DNA of 64,000 bases from Bacillus fungorum (lineage in GTDB: Bacteria; Bacillota; Bacilli; Bacillales; Bacillaceae_G): positions 213,176-277,175 of the forward strand of contig NZ_NWUW01000006.1 of the NCBI RefSeq assembly GCF_002746455.1, in the 5' to 3' direction. Under the pieces are notes generated by a model. That model saw nothing but the letters and a program-made list of their open reading frames with translations, had not been told where the DNA came from and searched no databases. Below are positions 9,908 to 18,702 of the stretch, piece after piece. The translations under genes were made by a program, and so were the position numbers. Within the stretch, counting starts at the first letter, position 1. Every line of letters starts with the position of its first letter.

Positions 9908-10615
9908 ATGTATAAAATATTAATTGTAGAAGACGATGAGAAAATAGCGGGAATATTAGAAGAGCATTTAGAAAGGTATGGCTATCAATCATTTAGAGCA
10001 AGTGATTTACGGTATATAAAAGATGAGTTCGTAAAAGTAAATCCACATCTCGTATTACTTGATATTAATTTACCATATTTTGATGGTTTCTATTGGTGTC
10101 GCCAAATCCGCAGTGTATCGAATGCACCCATTATTTTTGTTTCTGCAAGAACAGGGGAAATGGACCAAGTAATGGCGATCGAGAATGGCGGAGATGATTA
10201 CATTACGAAGCCATTCCATTTAGATATTGTAATGGCTAAGGTGAAAAGTGCACTTCGACGTGGGTATGGTGAGTATGCTTCTGCAGCAGAAAGTGATTGT
10301 TTAGGTGTAAATGGATTGTTGTTATTCCCTTCACAACACGTTGTTGAGTGGCAAGGGCAACAAACGGAACTGACAAAAAATGAATTTTACTTATTAGAGT
10401 GTTTAATGAAACAAGCAAATCAATATGTAACGCGTGAAGAATTGTTAGAAGCCTTATGGGATGAAGTAGCTTTTGTTGATGATAATACATTAACTGTAAA
10501 TGTAAAACGTGTAAGGAAGAAACTAGAGGAGCTAGGCATTAAAAATGCAATTGTAACGAAACGTGGATATGGTTATGCGCTTCTTACAGAGTGGGGCGAA
10601 GGGCATGAAGGTTAA
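9908..10615 (+). CDS. OmpR-family response regulator (BceR-like)
   Basis: DNA-binding response regulator, 235 residues. The receiver domain carries the acidic pocket (ED at 8-10), the phospho-acceptor D52 (LLDINLP) and the conserved lysine in DDYITKPF. A winged-helix output domain follows, ending KRGYGYAL. It overlaps the downstream sensor kinase by 11 bp and precedes an ABC ATPase with two FtsX-type permeases. This is the layout of Bce-type modules that sense and resist cell-wall-active peptides. The ligand cannot be read from sequence. This module is absent between obg and pheA in B. subtilis. Confidence 0.9.
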   Translation: MYKILIVEDDEKIAGILEEHLERYGYQSFRASDLRYIKDEFVKVNPHLVLLDINLPYFDGFYWCRQIRSVSNAPIIFVSARTGEMDQVMAIENGGDDYITKPFHLDIVMAKVKSALRRGYGEYASAAESDCLGVNGLLLFPSQHVVEWQGQQTELTKNEFYLLECLMKQANQYVTREELLEALWDEVAFVDDNTLTVNVKRVRKKLEELGIKNAIVTKRGYGYALLTEWGEGHEG

Positions 10616-11687
10616 AAATTATCTCATGGACCGTTTTTCTTTAATTCTTTCTTATATTGTTAGCCTTTGTTTATTTGGGCTCGTTTTGCAGTTGCAAAGT
10701 CTTTTAGAAAAGCGATCCATTGATTGGAATACGTGGTTATATGGACTTTTATTAGGGACAGTTGTGTTTACTGTATACCTCATTTACGATTACCGAAAAA
10801 GAAGTGTATTTTTAAAGAGAATCGAAAAGTATGTTATTGGCGGAAATACATTGCATGATTCATTACTTATTGATACTTCTTATACGGCAGAGCAAGAGAT
10901 GGTCGTCGAATCGTTTACGCTATTAAGACAGCAATATATGAATGAAGTTCATAAACAACATGCGAAAGAACAACAGCAAATAATATTTATGAATCAATGG
11001 ATTCATCAAATGAAAACACCAGTATCTGTTATTGAGTTGCTATTACAGAAGTTTGGTAAAGAGTATCGTGAAGCAAGAGCAACAGTTGAAAGTATCCGCG
11101 AAGAAAATAACCGCATACTTAATGGTTTAGATTTAGCGTTACATATGGCAAGGTTAGAGCAATTTGCAAAAGATTATAAAGTAGAAATAGTAAATGTGAT
11201 AGATATCATTCGAGGGATTATTAATGAAAATCGAAAATCCTTCATTCAATCGTCTGTATTTCCGAAAGTGATGTTCGATGAAGATGTTTGTATGATTGCA
11301 TCTGATAGAAAATGGCTAAGTATTGCTATAGGGCAAATTGTTGTAAATGCAATTAAGTATACGAAAATTTCAGAAGCAGAGAAAAAGGAAATTCAATTTC
11401 AAATTGAAGAGAAAGATCAAAAGGTGTTACTACATATTAAGGACAATGGGATCGGTATTCCAGAGCAAGATGTAAAGCGCATATTTGATCCATTCTTTAC
11501 GGGAATAAACGGCCGTAAAACGAGAGAAGCGACTGGAATGGGTTTATATATTACGAAGGAAATTTGCGATCATTTACATCACGGTATTTATGTGCAATCG
11601 GCTGAAGGAGAAGGAACGACATTCACGTTCCAATTTGCAAAAGATGAAGAATATCATACATTAATGAGAAAAATGACAAAACTGTAA
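10605..11687 (+). CDS. Intramembrane-sensing sensor histidine kinase (BceS-like)
   Basis: Short sensor kinase of 360 residues. Two membrane segments (about 11-32 and 44-62) enclose almost no extracellular loop, so it probably senses through the partner ABC transporter, as BceS does. The H-box is WIHQMKTPVS with H134. The ATP-binding domain shows DNGIGIPEQD and TGMGLYITKE. The frame is open from 10563, but the ATG at 10605 follows a GGGGCGAAGGG ribosome-binding region and starts a normal kinase N-terminus. Confidence 0.88.
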   Translation: MKVKNYLMDRFSLILSYIVSLCLFGLVLQLQSLLEKRSIDWNTWLYGLLLGTVVFTVYLIYDYRKRSVFLKRIEKYVIGGNTLHDSLLIDTSYTAEQEMVVESFTLLRQQYMNEVHKQHAKEQQQIIFMNQWIHQMKTPVSVIELLLQKFGKEYREARATVESIREENNRILNGLDLALHMARLEQFAKDYKVEIVNVIDIIRGIINENRKSFIQSSVFPKVMFDEDVCMIASDRKWLSIAIGQIVVNAIKYTKISEAEKKEIQFQIEEKDQKVLLHIKDNGIGIPEQDVKRIFDPFFTGINGRKTREATGMGLYITKEICDHLHHGIYVQSAEGEGTTFTFQFAKDEEYHTLMRKMTKL

Positions 11688-11691
11688 GATA

Positions 11692-11705
11692 ACAAAACGT
11701 TTTGT
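11692..11705. promoter_or_regulatory. Perfect 14-bp palindrome upstream of the ABC operon, possible operator
   Basis: ACAAAACGTTTTGT is a perfect inverted repeat placed between the kinase gene and the ABC ATPase gene. A good -10 (TATAGT at 11741-11746) lies downstream without a recognisable -35, which puts the palindrome at about -54. That suits activation by the neighbouring response regulator. Function is inferred. Confidence 0.5.
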
Positions 11706-11780
11706 AAGGGAAATCACTCGTTTCTTTTTCTTATTTTTCTTATAGTAAATGTAAGAAGAAAACACATAGGGGGATTAGAA

Positions 11781-12557
11781 ATGAGTGTTCTTGAAGTAAA
11801 AGGGTTAACGAAGGTGTACCAATCGAAAGGTTCAGTAGCGACGACTGCTTTAAACGATATAAATTTTAAAATAGAAGAAGGCGAATTTGTAGGGATTATG
11901 GGGCCTTCAGGGAGCGGAAAAACAACGCTTTTAAATTTATTAGCAACAATTGATAAGCAAACTTCAGGTCATGTGCTTGTAAATGGAGAAGAAATTAATC
12001 AAATGCGTGCTGCAAAATTAGCGGAGTTTCGCCGTACACATTTAGGTTTCATTTTCCAAGATTTTAACTTACTTGATACGCTATCGATTAAAGAAAATAT
12101 TATTTTACCGCTTGTAATGGCGAAGAAATCTGTAAATGAAATCGATGCGAAAGTGCTGGAAATTGCGAAGTTTTTAAACATCGAAGAAATATTAAATAAA
12201 AAAGTATACGAAGTATCAGGTGGACAGCAACAACGTGCAGCAGCTGCGAGAGCAATCATTCATGAACCTACGTTAATTTTAGCAGATGAGCCAACTGGAA
12301 ACTTAGACTCAAAGTCAGCGAAATCGCTAATGGGCGCTCTGCAAGATTTACATGAGCAAAAGAAAGTAACGATTGCAATGGTTACGCACGATCCAGTAGC
12401 GGCTAGTTATTGTGAACGTATCCTTTTCATACGCGATGGAGAAATTTTCTCGGAAATACATAAAGGAAGAACGAAACAAGCCTTTTTCCAAGAAATTCTG
12501 GATGTACTTGCGATGCTAGGAGGAGAATATCATGAACTTTCGCCAGCTCGCGCTTAA
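11781..12557 (+). CDS. ABC transporter ATP-binding protein (BceA-like)
   Basis: ATPase subunit of a MacB/FtsX-type ABC system, 258 residues. The Walker A GPSGSGKTT begins at residue 41. The signature appears as VSGGQQQR, and the Walker B is LILADEPTGNLDS. The Q-loop and H-loop (MVTHDP) are intact. The C-terminal 26 bp overlap the first permease gene, so the two are coupled. Likely exports or frees wall-active peptides from their targets, as in BceAB; the substrate is unknown. Confidence 0.9.
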   Translation: MSVLEVKGLTKVYQSKGSVATTALNDINFKIEEGEFVGIMGPSGSGKTTLLNLLATIDKQTSGHVLVNGEEINQMRAAKLAEFRRTHLGFIFQDFNLLDTLSIKENIILPLVMAKKSVNEIDAKVLEIAKFLNIEEILNKKVYEVSGGQQQRAAAARAIIHEPTLILADEPTGNLDSKSAKSLMGALQDLHEQKKVTIAMVTHDPVAASYCERILFIRDGEIFSEIHKGRTKQAFFQEILDVLAMLGGEYHELSPARA

Positions 12558-14454
12558 TAACGTAAAAGGAAATTGGCGTAATTATAAAGCGTTTCTTATA
12601 AGTAGTTGTTTATCGATTGTCGTATTTTTCATGTATGCTTCCTTCATTTATCATCCAGATGTTGTAAGTGGTAATATTAGTATGAGGGAGATGATTTCAA
12701 AAGGGTTAGAATCGATGAATTATATTGTCGTCATCTTCTCAGCGCTTTTTATTTTATATGCAAATTCAACATTTTTACGAGCAAGGAAAAAAGAGTTCGG
12801 TTTATTAACATTAATAGGCGGAACGAAATCTCAACTTGGACGAATGATTATATTAGAACAAATTATGTTAGGTAGTATTGCAATTGTAGTTGGTATTGGG
12901 GTTGGAATGCTTTGTTCAAAATTATTTTTCCAAGCGTTAAGCGTATTATTAAAAATAGATAAGACACTTCCACTCGTTTGGAATAGTAAAGCAGTTCTTA
13001 TTACAGCTGGTGTATACTTTATTCTATTTTTAATCCTATCATTGTTTAGTGTTTGGACAGTAGGACGCTTGCAAATTATTGATTTATTAAGAGAAGCAAG
13101 AAAACAGAAAGTAGAACCTTTTGCGTTTACATCGTTATGTGTAGCAGGGATAGGATGTATTATTGTTGCATATGTACTTAGCTTCCAAGTGACATTTATG
13201 AATTTTATCATTCTGTTTTTACCGATTGTAGGGCTGACGATAGGCGGAACATATTTGCTGTTTACACAAGGTAGTACAGTCGTATTAAAGGTGTTACAAA
13301 AACGAAAAAAATCTTTTTATACATATCCAAATATGTTCGTACTTAGCAATCTTATTTATAAAATGAAAGATAATGCTCGTTTTCTATTTGTAATTTCTAT
13401 TATTACGGCAGTTGTATCTTCCGCAGTTGGTACACTGTACGTATTCTTTGAGGATATGAGTTATAAGACAGTAACTAGTACCCCGCATGCTATTTCGTAT
13501 GAGGAAAAAGGCATTAATACGCATAATGTCATCAAAGAAGGGAAAACAAAAGAATTAATAAAAAAACACGGATTTGAAGAAGCGCGAGAAGTAACCTACG
13601 TAAAACTTCCTGGAACTCAAAAAATCACGATGTTTAACGGTGAACATGAAGTGCCAATGGCGATTATTTCAGAAAAAGAATATAACGCTGAAGTACGTAA
13701 ACAAAAGAGAGAGCAAGTTAGAGAAGTTCATAATGCACCAGGTAGTGCAACGATGGTCATAATGGATATGGTGAAAGATCTGATGAAGATAGATCGTACG
13801 AAACCGTATGAATTTAAAATTAACGGACAAACGCAGTCTGTTCAATTAAATGAGCCAACTTCATTTTCTGTTTTTAATGATAGTGAATATCTCATTGTGA
13901 ATGATCAAGATTTTGAGAACTACGCAAAGCTCGTACCAGATGAAGAAAAGACGAAATATTATGGTTATTATATAGAAGACTGGAAAAGTACCGAAGATCT
14001 TGTGTTAGATTTGAAAAAGGAAATTGCACCAGATAAGCAAGCGGAATTAAATAACTCGGTGTTCGCTTATAAAAATATAAGGGAATCAGGGGCAATTACA
14101 ATGTTCATCGGTTTCTTCGTAGCGGTACTGTTCTTCTTCTTCGCTTGTAGTATGACATACTTTAAATGGTTTAACGATAAAGAACAAGATCGTATTCAAT
14201 TTAAATCGTTAAAGAGAATTGGTATGACAGATAAAGAAATTCGCAAAATTGCAATTCGACAAATGGGCGTTATCTTCTTTATCCCAATTGTAATTGGTGC
14301 CATTCATAGTGGATTTGCTCTTCATACGTTAGGGAAAATGCTTTATATCGATTTATGGAAATCAGGTGCGCTTGTAATTGGAGCATACATTGTAGCTTCT
14401 GCCATTTACTTTATGATCGCGCAAAGAGGATATTTAAAACATGTGCAAAGCTAG
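12532..14454 (+). CDS. FtsX-like ABC transporter permease, first copy (BceB-like)
   Basis: Permease of 640 residues with the BceB plan: one N-terminal membrane segment, clusters of segments to about residue 300, a large extracellular domain (about 310-525), then three C-terminal segments. The extracellular domain is where Bce permeases detect their peptide. Its start NFRQLALNNVKGNWRNYK is nearly repeated in the next gene, showing duplication. The stop codon lies inside a terminator hairpin. Confidence 0.88.
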   Translation: MNFRQLALNNVKGNWRNYKAFLISSCLSIVVFFMYASFIYHPDVVSGNISMREMISKGLESMNYIVVIFSALFILYANSTFLRARKKEFGLLTLIGGTKSQLGRMIILEQIMLGSIAIVVGIGVGMLCSKLFFQALSVLLKIDKTLPLVWNSKAVLITAGVYFILFLILSLFSVWTVGRLQIIDLLREARKQKVEPFAFTSLCVAGIGCIIVAYVLSFQVTFMNFIILFLPIVGLTIGGTYLLFTQGSTVVLKVLQKRKKSFYTYPNMFVLSNLIYKMKDNARFLFVISIITAVVSSAVGTLYVFFEDMSYKTVTSTPHAISYEEKGINTHNVIKEGKTKELIKKHGFEEAREVTYVKLPGTQKITMFNGEHEVPMAIISEKEYNAEVRKQKREQVREVHNAPGSATMVIMDMVKDLMKIDRTKPYEFKINGQTQSVQLNEPTSFSVFNDSEYLIVNDQDFENYAKLVPDEEKTKYYGYYIEDWKSTEDLVLDLKKEIAPDKQAELNNSVFAYKNIRESGAITMFIGFFVAVLFFFFACSMTYFKWFNDKEQDRIQFKSLKRIGMTDKEIRKIAIRQMGVIFFIPIVIGAIHSGFALHTLGKMLYIDLWKSGALVIGAYIVASAIYFMIAQRGYLKHVQS

Positions 14455-14474
14455 AGAAACCTCTAGCTTTTTGC
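14448..14474 (+). terminator. Hairpin terminator between the two permease genes
   Basis: GCTAGAG and CTCTAGC pair around AAAC and are followed by five T residues. The first permease's stop codon is inside the left arm. It probably lowers expression of the second permease relative to the first. Confidence 0.75.
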
Positions 14475-14503
14475 CTATGTAGTAAGTTACAGGAGGACGA
14501 TAG

Positions 14504-16414
14504 ATGAACATTCGGCAACTAGCGCTACAAAATATAAAGGGAAATTGGCGTAATTATAAAGTGTTTTTCTTAAGTAGTTGTTTTGCAATATTTGCATCTT
14601 TTGCATACATGTCTGTCATTGTACATCCGTATATGCAGGAGACGATGTGGTATCAAAACGTACGCTGGGGACTGATTATATGTAATGTTATAATCATTTC
14701 TTTTTTCGTCATATTCATTTTGTACTCTACTTCTATTTTCATAGAGGCACGTAAGAAAGAATTAGGATTATATATGTTAATGGGAGCGACGAAATCTAAC
14801 GTAATAGGAGTGATTATGACCGAGCAAATGTTGATCGGGGTATTTGCTAATATTTTTGGCATTGGGCTTGGCATGATCTTTTTAAAGCTCTTCTTCATGG
14901 TGTTTAGTATGTTGCTTCAACTTCCGAAAGAACTCCCTGTCATATTTGACTTGAGAGCAATTGGGGGAACGTTTATTGCGTATATGGTCGCATTTGTTCT
15001 CTTATCATTTATAAGTGCTTTACGTATATGGAATATAAAAATCATTCGGTTATTGAAAGAATTTCGAACAGATAAAAAAGAGAAGAAAACATCAATATGG
15101 CTTTGTATATTCGGCTTTATTTGTTTAGGGATAGGATATGCGTTAGCGTTACAAGCGACGATGCTAAAGATAGCGTTATACTTTTTTCCTGTGTCTATAC
15201 TTGTCTTTTTTGGAACGTATTTTTCATTTACACACGGCACTGCTCAAATATTAGAAATGATAAAACGAAATAAAAAGATTATGTATACATATCCGTATTT
15301 ATTTATAGTGAATCAATTATCACATCGAATGAAGGAAAATGGTCGTTTTTTCTTTCTAATGTCAATGGCAACGACGTTTGTAGTTACAGCAACAGGTACA
15401 GTGTTCTTATATTTTTCTGGTATGCAAGATATGTGGAGGGGCGGAGGAGTGCACTCATTTTCTTACATAGAAAAAGGTACTTCTTCTCATGAAGTCTTTG
15501 CGGAAGGTACGGTTGAACAATTATTGCACCAATATGGATATGATGATTTTCAATCTATGAGTTTTGTTGGAGTGTATGCATCTTTTCAGTCCAATAAAGG
15601 AGAAACAGAAGTAGCGCCGCTCATTAAAGAAAGTGAATACAATCAAGAGGCGAGAAAACAAAAACAGAAAACGTATCATCCTAAAAAAGGAACAGTTACA
15701 CTTGTTTATTATAATAAATACAATAATTCGAATGTATATAATCAAAAAGAGATTCAATTGCAAGTAATGAATCAACCATATCAATTCGTATTTAACGGTC
15801 AGAAAGAAGGGATTCAATTTAACTATCATCCTTCGTACATTAACGGTCTGTTCTTCGTTATGAATGATAAAGACTTTGACAGTATAGCAAATCAGGTTCC
15901 TGATTCTGAAAAAATGATATATAGAGGCTATACATTACCAAATATCGAAAATACGAAAGAATTAAATGAAGATTTACGGAAACATATGAAACAAGATAAT
16001 AATGCATTTCGAAGTAATATGGAGTTATATGTGAATATGAAATCGTTCGGTGATATTACTCTATTTGTAGGCTCATTCATTAGTATATTATTTTTCCTTA
16101 CATCATGTAGTATCGTATATTTTAAATGGTTTCATAATATTTCATCGGATAGAAAGCAGTACGGGGCACTCTCTAAACTGGGAATGACAAAGGAAGAAGT
16201 ATGGAAGATTTCTCGCTGGCAATTATGTATGCTATTTTTTGCGCCAATTATAGTAGGAAGTATGCATAGTGCAGTTGCGTTATATACGTTTCATAATATG
16301 CTCTTTATGGATGGTTCATTACGAAAAGTAGGTTTGTTCATTCTGTTTTATATCGCAGCATGTATCATTTATTTCTTCTTCGCTCAAAGAGAATATAAGA
16401 AACATTTAGACTAG
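14504..16414 (+). CDS. FtsX-like ABC transporter permease, second copy (BceB-like)
   Basis: Paralogue of the preceding permease, 636 residues with the same topology and the matching N-terminus MNIRQLALQNIKGNWRNYK. The membrane regions are similar, but the extracellular domain (about 300-520) has diverged. There is no second ATPase, so it either shares the upstream one, forming a heterodimer or alternative complex, or has taken on separate sensing. GGAGGACG is the ribosome-binding site. Confidence 0.87.
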   Translation: MNIRQLALQNIKGNWRNYKVFFLSSCFAIFASFAYMSVIVHPYMQETMWYQNVRWGLIICNVIIISFFVIFILYSTSIFIEARKKELGLYMLMGATKSNVIGVIMTEQMLIGVFANIFGIGLGMIFLKLFFMVFSMLLQLPKELPVIFDLRAIGGTFIAYMVAFVLLSFISALRIWNIKIIRLLKEFRTDKKEKKTSIWLCIFGFICLGIGYALALQATMLKIALYFFPVSILVFFGTYFSFTHGTAQILEMIKRNKKIMYTYPYLFIVNQLSHRMKENGRFFFLMSMATTFVVTATGTVFLYFSGMQDMWRGGGVHSFSYIEKGTSSHEVFAEGTVEQLLHQYGYDDFQSMSFVGVYASFQSNKGETEVAPLIKESEYNQEARKQKQKTYHPKKGTVTLVYYNKYNNSNVYNQKEIQLQVMNQPYQFVFNGQKEGIQFNYHPSYINGLFFVMNDKDFDSIANQVPDSEKMIYRGYTLPNIENTKELNEDLRKHMKQDNNAFRSNMELYVNMKSFGDITLFVGSFISILFFLTSCSIVYFKWFHNISSDRKQYGALSKLGMTKEEVWKISRWQLCMLFFAPIIVGSMHSAVALYTFHNMLFMDGSLRKVGLFILFYIAACIIYFFFAQREYKKHLD

Positions 16415-16510
16415 CGAATGCTATTCTTTTTTTAATATTCGAAATTTACATAGAAGAATATAAAAAAGTATGGTATAACAGTAAGAAAACGAAAAAGAGG
16501 GGAAAAGACG

Positions 16511-17362
16511 ATGATTCGAGTAGGATATTTAGGACCAGAAGCAACATTTACAAATATGGCGGTGAGTCGTTTTTTTCCGGAAGCAGAGCATGTACCGTAT
16601 CGAACGATTCCAGATTGTATGGATGCAGCTGCAAATGAAAATGTAGACTTCGCAGTTGTCCCGTTAGAGAATGCAATAGAAGGTTCAGTGAATATAACGG
16701 TTGATTACCTTGTACATGAGCAGCCGCTTTCCATTGTAGGAGAAATTACAGTACCAATTCAGCAGCATTTACTTGTACATCCGCAGTATACAGAAGTGTG
16801 GGATGAAGTATATGCGGTGCATTCTCATCCGCACGCTATTGCACAGTGCCATAAGTTTTTAAATGAAGAATTAAAAGGAGTAACTGTGCGAGATATGACA
16901 TCAACAAGTGCCGCTGCGCAATACGTGAAAGAACATCCTGAAGAAAAGATCGCTGCCATTGCAAATGAAGCAGCCGCAGAAAAATACGGATTAACGATCG
17001 TAAGACGTAGCATTCATACGCACAAAAATAATCATACACGCTTCCTCGTGCTCCATAAGAAAAAGAAAGCAATACTCCCGAATAACGGAGAAAACCGAGG
17101 AGAGAAAACGACGCTTATGATAACGTTACCTGCTGATTATGCAGGGGCGCTATATCAAGTGTTATCAGCTTTCGCATGGAGAAAATTAAACTTATCAAAA
17201 ATCGAATCGCGTCCGATGAAAACAGGTCTTGGAAATTACTTTTTCTTAATCGATGTCGATAAAGCATACGATGATGTATTATTGCCAGGCGTAACGATGG
17301 AACTTGAAGCACTCGGTTTTTCTGTTACTGTGCTTGGGAGTTATTCTTCTTATTGGTTGTAA
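16511..17362 (+). CDS. pheA: Prephenate dehydratase
   Basis: Converts prephenate to phenylpyruvate in phenylalanine synthesis. The catalytic domain (about 1-185) opens GYLGPEATFTNMA and carries the HTRFLVL motif. The C-terminal ACT domain (about 200-280) holds the phenylalanine-binding ESRP motif (KIESRPMKTGLGNY), so feedback inhibition is expected. The 283-residue length is standard for the monofunctional enzyme. In B. subtilis pheB precedes pheA after obg; here pheB is not present and the TCS/ABC block lies in that place. Confidence 0.96.
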   Translation: MIRVGYLGPEATFTNMAVSRFFPEAEHVPYRTIPDCMDAAANENVDFAVVPLENAIEGSVNITVDYLVHEQPLSIVGEITVPIQQHLLVHPQYTEVWDEVYAVHSHPHAIAQCHKFLNEELKGVTVRDMTSTSAAAQYVKEHPEEKIAAIANEAAAEKYGLTIVRRSIHTHKNNHTRFLVLHKKKKAILPNNGENRGEKTTLMITLPADYAGALYQVLSAFAWRKLNLSKIESRPMKTGLGNYFFLIDVDKAYDDVLLPGVTMELEALGFSVTVLGSYSSYWL

Positions 17363-17394
17363 GGGGGAGTTAGGTTATACCGTGTGATAGATAA

Positions 17395-17432
17395 ATAAAA
17401 TCCCACCTATAAATGGTGGGATTCTTTATTTT
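17395..17432. terminator. Bidirectional terminator between pheA and the MOSC gene
   Basis: AATCCCACC and GGTGGGATT form a nine-pair stem with A-rich sequence before and T-rich sequence after. It can end both converging transcripts. Confidence 0.85.
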
Positions 17433-18073
17433 AACTTCGCAAGACGATCTTCTAACTGATCACGCCAAACCTCAGCTAGTTCTGGAACAGCAAGAACCTT
17501 CTCAATGCCATCTTTATCTTTTCTATTATGAAAATAAATTTCGTTAGAGAACAAAACAGAAACATTGCTCGGTGGACGCTCTAGTAATGTAATTTTAGAA
17601 TCTTTACGTACAGTACCTTCTTGAAGAACGCGGCATAGGTAGCCAGTAAATCCAGTTGCTACAATGCGCGGCAGTATGCTAGGGATGTCAAGGCGTTTTG
17701 AAATCGTGCTACAAGGTACTCTTGCTTGCGTTACTTGAATAATTGCTTCACCTAGTTGATATGTATCTCCAATGCATACGTCACGCTCTAACATATTTGT
17801 TACAGTAATATTTTCACCAAATGTGGAAGCGGGAAGCGTAGTTTGAAATTCTTCTTCCCACAGTGCGTAATGTTCATATGGGTATACACAAACGGCGCGA
17901 TCAGGCCCACCATGATGTTTTAAATCCGCTACGTCATCACCAACGAATCCATCTTTTGAGAGGAAAGCTTCTTCCGTAGAATCTTTACATATACCTGTTA
18001 TCATTTCTTTGTCTTCGCCATATTTCATTTGTTTCGGTTTACCAGTGCTAAAGTGAACGAGTTCAATTCCCAT
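17426..18073 (-). CDS. MOSC domain-containing protein
   Basis: MOSC domains occur in molybdenum cofactor sulfurases and in YiiM-type proteins that reduce hydroxylated purines or amines. The 215-residue product resembles the stand-alone YiiM/YflK group: the GDDVADLKHHGGPDRAVC segment near 46-63, TFGENI near 83-88, and a possible cofactor-binding cysteine in QARVPCSTISKR. The reaction is not known from sequence. It is convergent with pheA and absent from the matching B. subtilis position. Confidence 0.85.
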   Translation of the reverse strand: MGIELVHFSTGKPKQMKYGEDKEMITGICKDSTEEAFLSKDGFVGDDVADLKHHGGPDRAVCVYPYEHYALWEEEFQTTLPASTFGENITVTNMLERDVCIGDTYQLGEAIIQVTQARVPCSTISKRLDIPSILPRIVATGFTGYLCRVLQEGTVRKDSKITLLERPPSNVSVLFSNEIYFHNRKDKDGIEKVLAVPELAEVWRDQLEDRLAKLK

Positions 18074-18159
18074 ATTGGATCTCCTTTGTAATTGTTTACA
18101 ATATTATAACATCTAAAAAATAAAAGCACAGAGTATGATAAAAAACTCTGTGCTTTACA

Positions 18160-18702
18160 TTAATAAACGAGAAATCCTGCTTTATCTAGTGCCTCGCAAG
18201 CAGCATCTAACTTTTCTTTTGAATCTGCTTCAATTGTATGTAAGTGAATACCATCTGTTAGTTGCGATAGATAGGAAGCATTTGTATTTTCGATTTTTTG
18301 TAAATATTGCTCTACATCAAAGCGATTACTTACCATAATAGATGCTGTTAAGTCACCGTATACAGGATGCTCTACTTTTACATCTTTAATTGTAACGCCG
18401 TGATCAACAAGCATTGTAAGTTCTTGACGTACTTCTGCTGGTTTATGTTGGCATACGATTACGCGTTCGAAAGCTTGTTGTTTCTCTTGTGGTTTTAAAT
18501 ATAAATAGCCTTGAGCAGTTGCAATAATTGGTTCGTTTCTTGCTTTAAGCAAGGAAATATCTTGCACGATAACTTGTCTACTTACGTTCGTCTTTTTTGA
18601 TAGTTCATTCCCCGATAACGGTTCATTTGCAGCAAGAAGCCATTGAAGGATAAGCTGCCGTCTTTCTTCACCTAAAATCTTTTTTTGTTCATTTTGCTTC
18701 AT
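18160..18702 (-). CDS. niaR: NAD biosynthesis repressor NiaR (YrxA)
   Basis: Niacin-responsive repressor of NAD synthesis genes in Firmicutes. A winged-helix N-terminus (about 13-70; SGNELSKKTNVSRQVIVQDI) is followed by the 3H domain, named for three conserved histidines (visible near VCQHKP, VDHGVT and HLHTIE), which binds nicotinic acid. Its ATG overlaps the nifS stop by one base (TAATG), so it is translated with nifS. It probably represses both arms of the divergent NAD locus. Confidence 0.92.
   Translation of the reverse strand: MKQNEQKKILGEERRQLILQWLLAANEPLSGNELSKKTNVSRQVIVQDISLLKARNEPIIATAQGYLYLKPQEKQQAFERVIVCQHKPAEVRQELTMLVDHGVTIKDVKVEHPVYGDLTASIMVSNRFDVEQYLQKIENTNASYLSQLTDGIHLHTIEADSKEKLDAACEALDKAGFLVY

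Noticed and set aside
16445..16479. TTTACA and TATAAC as a pheA promoter
   Set aside because: The two boxes are 23 bp apart, too far for a sigma-A promoter.
18135..18338. 67-codon plus-strand frame opposite niaR
   Set aside because: It lies antisense to the C-terminal 3H domain of niaR and has no ribosome-binding site.
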